DNA of 64,000 nucleotides, from positions 186,001 through 250,000 of the forward strand of contig JAFFSR010000278.1 in the NCBI GenBank assembly GCA_017163975.1, in the 5' to 3' direction. The position numbers and the translations under genes were made by a program. The stretch comes from Anastatus disparis. Its lineage: Eukaryota; Arthropoda; Insecta; Hymenoptera; Eupelmidae. Each line of letters starts with the position of its first letter. Position 1 is the stretch's first letter. This document shows, one piece after another, positions 45,671 through 57,181 of the stretch. The notes below the pieces were generated by a model. That model saw nothing but the letters and a program-made list of their open reading frames with translations. It was not told the DNA's origin and did no database searches.

Positions 45671-46139
45671 CAAAAAAATTATTCAAGGTGTTTGCGGTTT
45701 CTAGAAATTATTTTTTTTTTTTTCAGAGGATTTTAAAAGTTGATCTATGGTATGTGAATTTTTCAAAATTAATATGGATAATGAAAGGGTAGTGATCCGT
45801 CCCGTAAGTGTCGTCATCAAATTGACAAAAAATACGGTCAGCAATACATGTTGAGGAGATAATAAGAGCTATATAAATCTTTTTCTTTCTGGCTACATCT
45901 ATGTGTGAGTGTGTACTATTATTTTAAATAGTCATCTTGTTCAGGTAAGTGCAGATAATAAAGTTCTTCCATTATTGTCGGTGTGATCGCCGTTCCAGTT
46001 TAAATAATGTTAATTAAAATCGCCGACTAATAGGCAAGGTTTTTTGCTGATAGACCTGTGTTAAAGAGGTAGAGATCAAGGATGAGATAAGGGTTTCTTA
46101 ACTATTGTAGAAGTTTATCTAAACAAAGGTTGACATTAA

Positions 46140-46740
46140 AACAACAGTATATTTCTTTGTATGATGATCATAATCATCATAATAACAATTAACATAATCG
46201 TTATAATTACAATCATAATTATTATCATTATCACCTTCATTTCTTATTATCGTGGTCATTATCATAATCATCATTATAAAAATCATCATCATCATTTCCT
46301 GCAATATATTTGTTCTATTGAAAGGATGATGTAATGTATTTATAAAAAGGACGATGACAACGAAAACGACGAATAAAAAAATGTTATTGAAAATTGGATG
46401 CAAATCCATCGAATACTTTTCTTAATATAATTAACAAAATAAATACAAACATTTTTTTAATCATTCGTGATGTTATAAAATTAAAATTGTGCTAAGAAAA
46501 TCAGTTTTCAAAAGTCAAAATAATCATAATCATCATAGTAATTATAATTAAAATCATTATAGTAATAATAGTCATCATAACCATAATAATCTTCATAATT
46601 ATCATAATCATCAATATCATAATTATAATAAAAATAAACATAATCATCATAATTATAATCATAATTATTATCATTATCACCGTTATTATTTTGGTCATTA
46701 TCATAATCATCATTGTTGAAATAATCATCTCTTACAATAG
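46140..46740. repeat. Duplicated (ATC/ATA)n-rich block
   Basis: Two related blocks (46,160-46,335 and 46,520-46,760), each with ATAATCATCATAATTATAAT-type repeats, TTATCATTATCACC, GGTCATTATCATAATCATCA and TTCTATTGAAAGGATGATGT. The repeat probably expanded before a local duplication. Open frames here (Met/Ile/Asn only) are artefacts. Confidence 0.8.
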
Positions 46741-46779
46741 TTTTTTTCTATTGAAAGAATGATGTAATTCAAATATGTA

Positions 46780-47770
46780 TTGAATCCAAACTAATCTTAA
46801 CAAAAATTTCATAATGCTCTAAAATTAAAAATACGTTAAGAGAATCAATTTTCAGAATTTTAATTTATTTTGGCAATAGCAATTAATTTCCATTCAAATT
46901 TTCAAGCAAGTTCATCAAGTAGTACAAAAAAACACAAAAAAAATATAATTTTTTTTAATGCCTCTGAAATTAAATATAAACTAAAAGAACCGATTCTCAA
47001 TAGCTTTTTCAAAAGCTTGTTTCATCCTGATAATAAAAAATAATTTCTATCTATATTTTATAGCAAATTCATCTTAAAATTGACGTGAAATATAAAAAAA
47101 ATGTAATATGAAAATTCTTTCTAAATTTATAAAATGTTATAAAATTGAAACTACGCTAAGGAAATCAGTTTTTGAAAGTTATTTCATTCTCATAAGTCAA
47201 AAATAATATTTATGAAAATTTTAAAGCAAATATTTATGAAAATTTTAAAGCAAATACATCGAGTACTTAACGTAAAATACAATAAAAATGAAAAGTCAAG
47301 TTTCTTTAAAAATTACCTAAATGCTATAAAATCAAAACTACACTAGAAAAACCAATTCTCAATAGCTTCCGCACTAGTTAATCGGAAAATGAAATCGTAT
47401 GGAAAATTTGAAGTAAATCCATCGAGTAGTTATTAAGATTTTATTGGCTTAATAAATATAAAAATTTTTTTCAAAAATTTCAAAATGCTCTAAAATTAAA
47501 ACTAAGCTAGGAAAATCAGTTTTTAGAAATTTATTTTATTTGAGCAATCGCAAATAATTTCCATGCAAATTTTGAAGCAAATTCATCGAGTAGTAAACGA
47601 AAAAAATAAAAAAAATGAAAAATAAAATTTTTTTTTAATAAACGACTCTAAAATTAAAACTACGCTAGAAGAACCAATTATCAATATCTTCCCAGCAAGT
47701 TAGACAAAAAAATAAATTCTATGCAGAATTATAAGCAAATCCATCGAGTAGTTTTCGAAATACAATTTAC
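46780..47770 (-). repeat. Diverged tandem array of family X, inverted
   Basis: About five or six units, each with AGCAAATCCATCGAGTAGTT-like, AAATTTCAAAATGCTCTAAA-like and ATTAAAACTACGCTAGGAAA-like segments. It is the reverse complement of the array at 20,540-21,990. Confidence 0.7.
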
Positions 47771-47794
47771 CAACTGACATATACACACACACAC

Positions 47795-48261
47795 AAAGAG
47801 CGTCAGTGGCGTAACCGGCAAAGGCGCACGCCTTATACGGTCTCTACACTTTCGCTCCAAGCGGTCGGGGGTTCGATTCCCGGTGAAAACACCTAAAATT
47901 TTTTTCAGGCTTTTTTCATCGGAAAAAGAATCTCTGAGTGCGATGGGTCAATGTTCCTGGCGTGGGTTTTCTCCTGGGGGAGTTTTCCCTACGTCACAGG
48001 TCTAAAAAGCCTGGGTAAATGCGGGAACCGACCGTAGAAATCTACTTACCGACTGCTCTTGGAACGCGGCAGTCAGAGATTTCTCGGGGATGTGGGTTTT
48101 AATTAGCTTAGGAAAAAGAAAAATAGGATAGTAAAAATAGGAAATGATAAAATAGAAAAAATGTGTGATAGGAACATCCTCGCACAGAGGTGGTAAGGAT
48201 GCGGGTGCTAGGCCAAGTCAGACTGCGCCCGGGCCAATAAGGCAAAAAAAAAAAAAAAAAA
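47795..48261 (+). mobile_element. SINE with a class II tRNA-like head
   Basis: The head (47,801-47,892) has an A box TGGCGTAACCGG (47,807-47,818), a B box GGTTCGATTCC (47,870-47,880), and between them an insert that can form an extra arm (CGCTCCAAGCG), as in Leu or Ser tRNAs. A body of about 350 bp follows and then a run of about 18 A. It sits in a (CA)n tract, which hides the target duplication. This is a different family from the SINEs in the Gypsy LTRs. Confidence 0.8.
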
Positions 48262-48415
48262 CACACACACACGCACGCACACACGCGCACACACACACAC
48301 ACACATTTTCTGGAAACCACTTTTCTCGATTTCATAAGTTAAAATATGTACAAATTAATGAAAAAATATAAAAAAATTTTTTTTATTTATACAATGCTTT
48401 TTCTATGAGAAAGCA

Positions 48416-49244
48416 AAAAGAGAGATTTCACTTGTGTATTTGATTGGAAAGTTAATTTATGAATGTTAATGTGTTTATTTATTTACATGAATAATTTATG
48501 ATAGAAAATATGTCTAGTGGTAGAAAGCTCTACTAGTTTTAATTGATATTAACTGTTTCTCACAATTTAGTACATGGGAAAGAATTCGGTTGTAGATATC
48601 CTTTTGAAGGGACAAAATCGATTCTGTCAAATAGAATAATTTTTTTTGTTAATTTTGTGAAATGCCCACAACCGAAATAAAAAAGATTTTGGTTCTGTTA
48701 TGGACAATCATGCAAAATTGTTGGTGTTGAGATATTGCATCACAAAGTGAGAATAAATTTCCACTGAATAAATGTGCATTACACTCAGCTTCATTGATTC
48801 ACTTCGATTTGTAATTTTTTTGAAAAAGTATACATAAGTATAAATAAATTTTTGTGTTTTTTTTCAAGCACAAAAAAATTTATTTGCTTACAGCACAAAG
48901 CAGACGCGTTTGTTCGCTTTGATATTTGGCATAAAATATTGAACTGCTATAATACATAAATGTCATTTGTTAAGAAAACTTCATCTGCTTTCTGTCAGTA
49001 GAAACGAAGAGGTGTCCACAATCAAATCATGCCCACAACCGAACCTTTTCCCCTACTTGTGCTTAATTTTAAATGAGACAATATAAGTATATACCTTTAA
49101 ACCTCACCTGTTATCCCAGTAGACTAAGGCCGAGAATAGTCAGACAACTTGTAACACTTAGTATTGTAACACTTGTTAGTACTTTTATTAAAATTTATTT
49201 CAAAGCTTGAATTTTTAACAGATATGTTTGATTTTCAATACGAT
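48416..49244 (-). repeat. Diverged continuation of the element-2-type LTR
   Basis: GTCTAGTGGTAGAAAGCTCT plus ACTAGTTTTAATTG and TTTCTCACAATTTAG parallel ATCTAGTGGTGGAAAAACTC plus CACCAATATTTAATTG and GCTCTCACGATTTG in the LTR at 60,745-60,805. Weak similarity. A MITE interrupts it. Confidence 0.4.
48573..49053. mobile_element. MITE with TA flanks
   Basis: CATGGGAAAGAATTCGGTTG at the left and, mirrored at the right, GGGGAAAAGGTTCGGTTGTG; TA on both sides (48,571-48,572 and 49,054-49,055). A third copy of ATGCCCACAACCGAA is internal at about 48,661. Confidence 0.6.
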
Positions 49245-50349
49245 TGTAACGTGCTCGCCTCCGCTGCCAAGACGGGGGTACGTAATATTTTTTTTATTAC
49301 TAAAGAAAAGTAAATTAAACTGTGAATGTTTAAACATATGATCAGACTTTATTTAGAGGAAATGATGAAATCGTTGTTGATGAAGTTCACTCTCAATTAA
49401 ATCATATTAAAATTAATGTCGATTTACTTACTATGAAAAATACCCGAGAAATTTCTATTAAATTATTAGTGATTAAAATTCCTAAACTATTTGTTAGAAA
49501 AATATCTTAAATCAAGAAAACAATAAGGAAAAATAGTTACTACGTTATTTCCAAACTTTTTATACTTAAATATGTTGCGCTGCTCCGTCGCTTTTCGTCT
49601 GCCGTTGGACTCAACTCTATTGAGAGAAATATTCGTCCAAATCTAGTTCTCTGCTAGCTGAGCTATCCGGGCCCTCAGCTTCCCTTGTATAAAACGCGCG
49701 CTTGATTTAGTCATTCAAACTTTTATAGTCATGTAAGTCACAACATGCATAGATAAATAATTTCCACTTACGCTCACTATTTAAACTACAATTATTGTTC
49801 AAGTCTGTTCATAACGAGCTAAAACGTTCACTATAACTAATGATTTTCTTCAAATAGAATTGTCATTTATGGTTCTATTACACATACTAAAATAATGTAT
49901 TTCAATAAAAGAAATATAATTCCATTGTTACTTATGACTAAACTGAATATCGCGGGGTCTGGGGGTCCACGATGAACCCGCCAGCTCGCTCTAAAACACT
50001 GCCCGGCGCGGAGTGGTCATACGTCCTCTTTTTTCTACATGCTATACTCGAGCCTTTAAGAGGGGAGAAAGCTTTTTACCTCTTCTTCAAACAATTAGCA
50101 GAGAGAGAGAGTTGTCCAATTCATGTATTCTCTCTTTTCAACCCATCATTTTAAGATACCTTCTTGCACTTCATCTATTCCCCTTCCAGCCTCAACCCTG
50201 CAGAAAGAAGAGACGAAGGAAAGGGAAATGAAGTCGCATTGGCTGATTACTGTCCTCACGCTAGATGGTACGACGTAGTGACCACCCATTAAAGTTATTG
50301 TATTACTTTGTATCTAGACCAAGGTTAACGTTTTTAAATAATCTCTACA
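49245..50349 (+). repeat. Probable solo LTR
   Basis: TGTAACGTGCTCGCC start, TATAAAA at 49,688-49,694 followed by a G/C-rich initiator region, a long transcribed-type region, ATTAAAG near 50,288, and CTACA at the end followed by TGGGTCAGCG, which could be PBS-like. No second copy is present in the window, so LTR status rests on these internal signs. The open frame at 49,972-50,154 has no recognisable product. Confidence 0.4.
49600..49676 (-). other. tRNA-like segment inside the probable LTR
   Basis: On the - strand GGATAGCTCAGCTAGCAGAG is a good A-box region and AGTTGAGTCCAAC a B-box-like sequence about 55 bp further. The rest does not fold into a clean tRNA. Confidence 0.4.
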
Positions 50350-51539
50350 CTGGGTCAGCGAAAAATACATTATATGAACAATTTAAGCGAATTTCAAAGT
50401 GAAATTAATTTTGATGTAATTAAAATAAAATAACAAAGTTTAAAATAAATTTGTCACGCAACACCTCACCTTACGTAGAAACATTGTCGTCCCCGGCAAT
50501 TATTATGCAGCCAGCAGAGGTAAGAACGACGGAGCAGGTTTACAATTTGTCTGAAACAATTACATTAAAAGATAGCCTATTAACAACTATATTGGTTCAA
50601 ATAAATTTAAGTTGATCTGGAAATTTTTAGTCAAGTTTTATATTCAAAGAAAATCTGTCAAAAGAGTGATATAGAAATACCAAGATAGTTGTTTTACATT
50701 GTAAGCAATGTCATTTATGTAAACAAAAGTTTAAGTGATAGCAACAAAATTGGTTTTATTTTATTTTTAAGGTAAACTTTAATATTTTGGTAATCTTGAC
50801 TGTTGTTGGTGCGTTTAAAATTCTGGAGTAGTAGTATTACACTCTTCACAGGAGGAGCAGGGTCCTCTTCCGTTTGCTTCTCCTGTACACCGATGATTTT
50901 TTTGGTTTGTTGCCCCATTAGGTTGAAAGGTGTCCGTCTTGGTTGATTGTCTGGTGAAAGAGTGGTTAGTGGTTTTAACATGGTTACTACGATGTAGTTA
51001 TAAATTAGCTTCATCGTAAGTCCTTTCATGTCTGAAACATAAAGTTTTTATTAAATAAGGATTAAAAATTTGATTAATCACTATTTTCATGCAAGGATTT
51101 TGCTAAGGTTCATTAGGCATATAAGGTCGTTATTTGTAATAAGCCAGAGATGGTTAATATTGCATGCCATAGTAGGTAGCGTAGGTAGAAAAGTTTGGTC
51201 ATCTAACCTCGTCTGTCGTTGGTTAAACCTTTAATTGAAGTTAGTCCAACTTAAGATTAGGTTTGTCGTGTCGACTCAGACTAGAGTCATTGATCGGGTC
51301 AAGTGGTCGGGTCATATTACACTTTAATTGCATTAGATAATCTATTGCGGATTAAAGTAGGTCAGCTTTGATAACGGTCTCAGTTCGGCCTATCCTTATT
51401 GCAGGATTTTAGTCATTCCCCGGGTAAGGCAATTTGTTGATCTTTGGCTCTATATCTATCTATATTATAGAAGATTTTCGCCGCTTCTGCTGACGCTGCC
51501 GCTGCCGCTGTCAATCTCTTAAAATCCTCTCTTAACTCC
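50350..51539 (-). other. 3' part of the errantivirus-like element, uncertain
   Basis: A 104-residue frame at 50,715-51,029 (-) has a hydrophobic start (LIYNYIVVTMLKPL) and a Pro/Gln/Lys-rich remainder and could be the envelope tail. The distance from the envelope (52,563) is explained only partly by the minisatellite and MITE between. No LTR was recognised. Confidence 0.3.
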
Positions 51540-52040
51540 TCCTTTTTACTGATAAATTTAGCTAATGTATGGTAAATTTTACCTAATTTATCGTAAATTT
51601 CAGCTAATTTATTGTGAATATTAGCTAAAAATTTCAGTTTTTAGCTAATTTTAGCTGATTTATTGAGAATTTTAGATAAAAATTTTATTTTTCAGCTAAT
51701 TTTAGCTGATTTATTGAGAATTTTAGCTAAAAATTTCATTTTTTAGCTAATTTTAATTAATTTATTGAGAATCGTAACTAAAACTTTAATATTTTAGCTA
51801 AGTTTAGCTAATTTATTGAGAGTTTTAGCTGATTTATTGAGAATTCTAGCTAATTTATATTAATTTTAGCTAAAATTTTAATTTTTTAGCTAAGTTTAGC
51901 TAATTTATTGTGAATTTTAGCTAAAATTTTAATTTTTACCTAAAATCTGATAAATCAGATCAATTTGATTTTAATTATTATCAGATTTTTTTCAGCTTAT
52001 TTAGCTGATTTATTGAGAATTTCAGCTAAAAATTTAATTT
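51540..52040. repeat. AGCTAA minisatellite
   Basis: About nine degenerate copies of a unit near 53 bp, with TTTATTGAGAATTTTAGCTA and AAAATTTCATTTTTTAGCTA. Confidence 0.8.
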
Positions 52041-52236
52041 TTTAGCTAACAAGGAGAGTATTCGACCTTCGAGAAACGGATTTGACTGAAACTGCGGGAT
52101 ATGATTTTTCGACAAAAAAAAATAAACCCCAAGTTTTTTCTTTTTTTTTGAATTGGCCCCATGGACGAAGATAAAGACATTTTTTCGAAAATATAATAAA
52201 AATGAGCATCTATAAGTTCATGAATAACCAAACAAA

Positions 52237-52539
52237 TAAGACTCTTACAAAAAAATGTATGGATAATAAAATAAAGAACAGATGCAATACTTTAATTTAA
52301 GCTTTGTTGCATTAAAAAGGCTTCTAGGGTTTAAAAGTTACAGGCAATTAGAATATTCTAATAAAATAGCGTTAAAATTGATGATATGTTACGTGCTAAA
52401 AATTTAACAAATATGTTGTAATATTTAATTAGACACAACTTTTAAACCACAGAGACTTTTTTAGTACATCAAAGTTTAAATTGAAGCATTCAATCTGTAC
52501 TTTGTTTTATTTTCTTTATATTTTTTTGTAAGAGTCTTA
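52237..52539. mobile_element. TA-flanked MITE, 303 bp
   Basis: TAAGACTCTTACAAAAAAAT at the left is mirrored at the right. The match extends through A/T-rich and ACAGAT blocks for about 65 bp. If TA is the duplication, the element proper starts AGACTCTTAC. It lies just downstream of the envelope stop. Confidence 0.75.
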
Positions 52540-52562
52540 GTTGTATAGTTATTCAAGATCTT

Positions 52563-53490
52563 CTAAATGCTGCTTTTTATCATATTTTTTAAAAAATGTC
52601 TCAAGCTTTTCCCGTTCCATTCATCATTTGAACTTGGTTCTAGTATTTCTGGTAGAGTTCGTGCTTGAACAATACTCTTAGCTTCAAATATTGACAGTAG
52701 TTCTTCAACTTTCAACTGTAGCTGGGGTTGATAAGTGTACTTTTCACTGCTGATTCGCGTGCTCCAGTAGAGATAACTCCACTGGAATGATGGATTTATC
52801 ATATATATTATGTTACAATGCTGGAAATTGTTCTCGTGCGTTTGAGTGAGCATAATTAGTTCACAATCATCCAGCGCGGCTGTGTCTATCAATAGTCCTT
52901 TAACTCCACAGGTGAGTCCATACAGTTGGTCTATAACACTCATGTAGGTAGTTATGATCGAATTTGAGGTAGTATTTATTCTTTAAGATATGGGTAGGAA
53001 GATATAAGATTACTGGAAATTTGTCTTCTTGGTAAATAGTATCTATTTTAGATATCTTTACTATCTCTTCAGGTTGAATATACTCAGAAAGCATGGGAAA
53101 ATCCCAATCTGAGGTATGCTCACTTATATCATTGGTTAGTTGCGCAAGTGGTTCTGGGGTCAGTAGAGCTTCGGGCATCTTACTTTGTAACAAGAAAGTA
53201 GCTATGTCTACAAAACCCTTCACGGCACCTATGCTTTGGTCCAGTGTGATTTCTATTTGTCTAATCTGAGCCTGCATTACAGCCTGCATTTGACTAATGG
53301 TACTACTAATCAGATGAGCACGCTTCTCGGTTAACTGAAGTATTTCCTTGTTATCTTGGTGTAATTTATCTAATTTCTGATTTATATCATCGACTTCGTC
53401 GTGAGTTACTAATCCGAATAGACTGCTACTAAGGCTGCCAATAAAGCCTAACGGTACGAATCCTCGCTTGGAGGATCCATTGGTTATCAA
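52563..53490 (-). pseudogene. F-type envelope, fusion subunit, errantivirus-like element
   Basis: The segment starts with GSSKRGFVPLGFIGSL: a basic cleavage site followed by a hydrophobic Gly-rich fusion peptide, as in errantivirus envelopes related to baculovirus F proteins. A heptad-rich helix follows (INQKLDKLHQDNKEILQL). The second frame (52,563-52,943) has several Cys and ends at LKNMIKSSI. The two frames overlap by about 44 bp out of register, so one indel separates them. No clear transmembrane anchor remains at the end. Not functional as it stands. Confidence 0.8.
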
Positions 53491-53493
53491 CTT

Positions 53494-53814
53494 TTAATCT
53501 TTAGAGGTTAGTCGAGCCAGACAGGCTTGTAGTTGATGTTGCTGAGTTTGCAATATCTTTTGCTTGAAAAGAATGATTTGTGGATTGATAGCATAAATCC
53601 ACTCAATGTCCCTGAATTCATTGACACATTCATGATATTTTTCCGTGGCTGGCTTCCGGTTGTCTACCATTTTTGGCTGGCATTTTAGATTGGTTAATTG
53701 CTTTACACAGTTATTGTGGGTTTGGTTTATTAATTCTGAAACGTCACATTTGTCGAGAACTTTATCGAGATTTACATGAATGATTAGCTTCCATTCAGTG
53801 CGTTTTAATCTCAA
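53494..53814 (-). pseudogene. F-type envelope, N-terminal subunit, errantivirus-like element
   Basis: The 106 residues contain four Cys (CDVSEL, NNCVKQL, KCQPK, HECVNEF) and a Gln-rich helical end before a stop, directly upstream of the cleavage-site segment. Stops at both ends separate it from a Pro-rich start (about 53,830-53,935) that includes a hydrophobic signal-like stretch. Confidence 0.7.
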
Positions 53815-53983
53815 GGAGTCGATTCTCTCTTAATAAATGCCTGGGTTCGGGTTTATTGGCGTATTCATATAGGTTGAGTATCCATGTGCCAACGATGGTA
53901 ATAGTATTAGCATGACCATAGTTGTCCAAGACATTTTCCTGTAATAGTTAAAAATATCAGTTATTCTCGAATCAATGCTGGTT

Positions 53984-55080
53984 TTAATTTATTAATGTGT
54001 TTAGTACGGTCTTGCCACTAGGGTTTTCTGACAAGACATTTTTAGCTAAAATTTCTATCACCTTCAATGTCGTTAAATAATACTTGTCAAACTTGGCTGT
54101 ACGGGGTTCATTCTTTATATATACGTAGTCGCCAATTTCCGGTCTAAAAGCCTTAACTTTTTTGTCGTAGTTTTCCTTGGAATCTATTTTTTTGGTTATA
54201 TATCTCTTTCCAGCCATAACCTTCATTTCACTTAGTCTCGTGATAAGGTCACATAGATACTGCTATATGTGGCTAACTTCTCTTCCTCTGGTATGCGCAA
54301 AGGAAATCGAGCAACTTCTCCATGTACTAACTCAAAATGTGTGTATCCAGTAGCGACGTGCACACTGGTGTTGTATGTGAATGCTGCAAAAGGTGTCAAC
54401 CGGTCCCAATCTTCGTATTGGTCGGCATAGGTACAAATGAAATCCACTAAAGGTGCATGGCTTCTTTCTAAAGCTCCAGTGGTTTGAGGTCGATAACCAG
54501 ATGAGTGTAACTATGTTACCTTTAGCAATTGAAGTAAAGCAGCTATTACTTCAGACATAAAACTGATTCCACGGTCAGATAATATGGCTCGAGGTGCTCC
54601 GAACTGACAGATTAAATGTCTAGTCAATGCATCTGCAATGGTCGTAGCTTTTATTTTTGGAATAGGTATAGTGATAACATATTTAGTTAAATGACATTGC
54701 ATGGTTGATATATGGCAGTTATTAGAAGTCGTTAGTCGAAATTTACCTACTGTGTCGATAGAGACTTTGTCGAAACTCTCTATGGGCATGTCGGTGATAA
54801 TCATGGGAGCTCGTTTGTTAATGCGGTCTATTTTCCTTTCCTGGCAAATCGCGCAGGTCCGTATAGAGTCAAGTACATTATTTCTTATTCCGGGATAGTA
54901 ATATTGTTCCCTAATTTTGGCATAAGTTTGGTTTATTCTTTTATGTCCTCCAATTAAACTGTCATGCAGTTTAGAAATGATCTCTTTATTTTCATCCTCA
55001 CTGGGATATTCTGACGTGCCATAACACAACGTAACCGTTATGTTGGTATGATTGAAATGCTTCTTGAGTATTTCGCCAAG
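53984..55080 (-). pseudogene. Integrase, errantivirus-like element
   Basis: Zinc domain GGHKRINQTYAKIREQYYYP with CAICQERK. The core has VSIDTVG, AILSDRGISF and, across a frame change at about 54,480, GALERSHAPL, so Asp, Asp and Glu are all present. C-terminal: GDYVYIKNEPRTAKFDKYYL. Stops near 54,510 and 54,230 break it into three pieces. It sits between the pol linker and env, the normal order. Confidence 0.88.
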
Positions 55081-55572
55081 TGTTCCTGGTTTATGGCACC
55101 AATATCACTTAACAGTCTAGTTACCGAATCGTGTCGGTTACAATCTCTAGTCATAAAGTGTAAATAGTTGTCTCTTTGATACGTTAAACAATGCCTTCTT
55201 TAAATTACATTATTCCTTCCCATCTCTTGCTCTTCTATGGAGCTGGGTGATTCACCGGTGCTTGTGTCAGGTGGCAAGGCCTGATGGGCTAAAACACAAG
55301 CGGATATTGGCGGTAACATAGTGAATGTATCATTTGCTTTTTTAGTGCAGTTTATGTCTATAGCTTCTTCTTCAGGATTCGTTTCCGGTATTACATCAAG
55401 TTTAGGAAATCGTACTTGTCTCTTTGGAGCCCATGGAGTACTGCTTTTCTATGGTTCATTAACTTTAATGCTAGGTGTGACTGAGATAGCCCTTTTAACC
55501 GGTACATGTATAAACGAGTCTTCCTCCTTGTATTCGGTATCAGTGTCTTCGCGGTTTTCTATGTCTATTTCG
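55081..55572 (-). pseudogene. Pol linker between deleted RNase H and integrase
   Basis: The - strand frame is Glu/Asp/Thr/Pro-rich (for example NDNEIDIENREDTDTEYKEE), with one stop. No domain recognised. It directly follows truncated RT, so RT palm, thumb and RNase H are missing. Confidence 0.5.
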
Positions 55573-55893
55573 TTATCGTTGATAATCTTTCCTACGAATT
55601 CCATATTTATCTGGTTTCTTTAGTACTATTATTACGGGGTCGTTAGCTGGTGAGAAAGAAGGTTCAATGATTCTATCTTTAAGCTTCTTCTCCACTTCGT
55701 CCTTGATTACTTGTTTATGGATTGGCTGATGTCTATATTGTTTGGTATTTATAGGAATATCGTCCGTTGTAGGTATTCGATGTTCGGTTAGATGTGTGAC
55801 TGGCGACGGGTCTTCTGGTAATAATAACACATCATTGTAATCCATTAATAGGTCTTCGACGTGTTTTATTTCTTTTTGGTTCAAATGGTCCAT
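55573..55893 (-). pseudogene. Reverse transcriptase, N-terminal stub only
   Basis: TEHRIPTTDDIPINTKQYRH and EVEKKLKDRIIEPSFSPAND plus VIIVLKKPDKYGI are the start of a Gypsy RT. The catalytic palm with motifs A and C does not follow. The junction is near 55,600. The copy therefore lost the enzyme through an internal deletion of well over 1 kb compared with a complete pol. Confidence 0.88.
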
Positions 55894-56219
55894 ATTTATT
55901 ACGTCTAGTCGTGTTCGAAACCTTTGATATTTATTGGTTATTTGAGTAATTTTTTCTCAAGAGGAAGACTCCGAATAAAAATTAGGATTTACGTATTCGA
56001 ACGATAACAAGTCCCGAGGATTTATAGTTATAAAGGTATCCTCTTCGCCTGTGTTGATTGCCATGACACTACATACACCATTGTTATAGCAACGGTTCAT
56101 TCTCCTATCAAAACCTTTTTGTTGTTGACATCAATTCGTGGCAAATATTCTTCCCTTAAATTTAAGTGGTTGAGTCGTATTTTTAGATTTTGTCTGGTTC
56201 TCCCTTTAAGATGATATTT
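55894..56219 (-). other. Spacer between protease and RT
   Basis: Broken frames, no motif seen. Confidence 0.4.
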
Positions 56220-56972
56220 TTAAAGACCTGCCATGTTTTCATTCGAGTCTATAGAATAAGAATCGTCACCTAAAGCAGTGCACTTCTCATCTATACTTGA
56301 GCTCCCTCGTGTTGCTTGATCTGTATTTACGTAGCCATTCATTTCCTTTTCTACGAAGGGTATAGGGTGCATTTCGTCTTCTGAGATCATAAGGGCTTGG
56401 TAATAATAAGATATAACAGCTTCCTCCTGCTTCCGGTATTTACGCCCAATTAGTCCATCCTGTTCTATTGGGAAATTACAATTTACTATATGAAATTTAA
56501 CAGATCGATCTCTTAAAGTAAGCCAAATGGTTCCATAAGTTTTGATACACTCATCTGTGATGCCACTGAGTTCGGTAGTCTCGTTGGGGCCATATAGTGC
56601 CTCTCCATCTACTGCACTATATTTTATTGAATTTACGGCAGCACCGTTGTCGATCATAAAGGTCAACCAATGATTTTTTTCTTCTGGAACGTATAAGCTT
56701 ATTGCGGTGGGTTCATCGGGTTTGGCATCAGTGCTGACAGTTCCTTTATACATCGTAATTCTTGCTGCGGGTTTTTCATTATCATGACTGGCTTGCTGGT
56801 CTTGGAGATTGCTCTCATTCTGGGGTAGTTCTCCTGCTTCATCGGTTCTTGTCTTGGTGATGAGGCAGTGGCGAGGTTGCTTTGGTTCATCGCTTCGTAA
56901 CCATGACGAGCCACATGCGGGTTTAAAGAATGGTATGGAATATTCTGAATATTTTGCCCAGCAGAGTCTCAA
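56220..56972 (-). pseudogene. Gag C-terminus and aspartic protease, errantivirus-like element
   Basis: 250 residues. After a hydrophilic first half, LTFMIDNGAAVNSIK has Asn where the retropepsin motif has Thr or Ser (Asp-Asn-Gly), and EQDGLIGRKYRK is the C-terminal signature. No zinc knuckle was seen, which fits errantivirus Gag. The D-N-G form would probably be weak or inactive. Confidence 0.7.
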
Positions 56973-57181
56973 GGTGTTTGGTCTTCTATGGTGTATGTTG
57001 TTGTAGGCTGAAAATTGGTATTATGCCTGCCTTGGTTGAAGGGTCGTCGATTTTCCCGATACTGCTCGTTATTAAATCTGGTGTTATACTGCTGTATTTG
57101 GCCATATGGATTAAAAACCTTTGGTCCTATGTGAATGTTCTGATGTGCTCTGTAAGATTGATTAGCCTCGTGGTCTAGCGG

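Larger units (their letters stand above)
42916..48415 (-). repeat. Inverted copy of repeat family X, expanded by insertions
   Basis: The left end CGCTGCGAAGTGCTTTGGCA followed by AATGCTTTCTCATAGAGCTC is the reverse complement of the right end of the + copy (22,228-22,285). The right end CAATGCTTTTTCTATGAGAA (48,391) is the reverse complement of its left end (20,387). The internal tandem array is at 46,780-47,770. MITEs, a GC-rich block, a 20-bp array and a SINE lie inside. Confidence 0.55.

Noticed and set aside
46119..46728. Met/Ile-rich frames on the - strand
   Set aside because: Products of the ATC/ATA microsatellite.
55321..55623. 100-residue frame on the + strand with hydrophobic segments
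   Set aside because: Antisense to the Pol linker of the errantivirus-like element, whose - strand frame is the plausible one.
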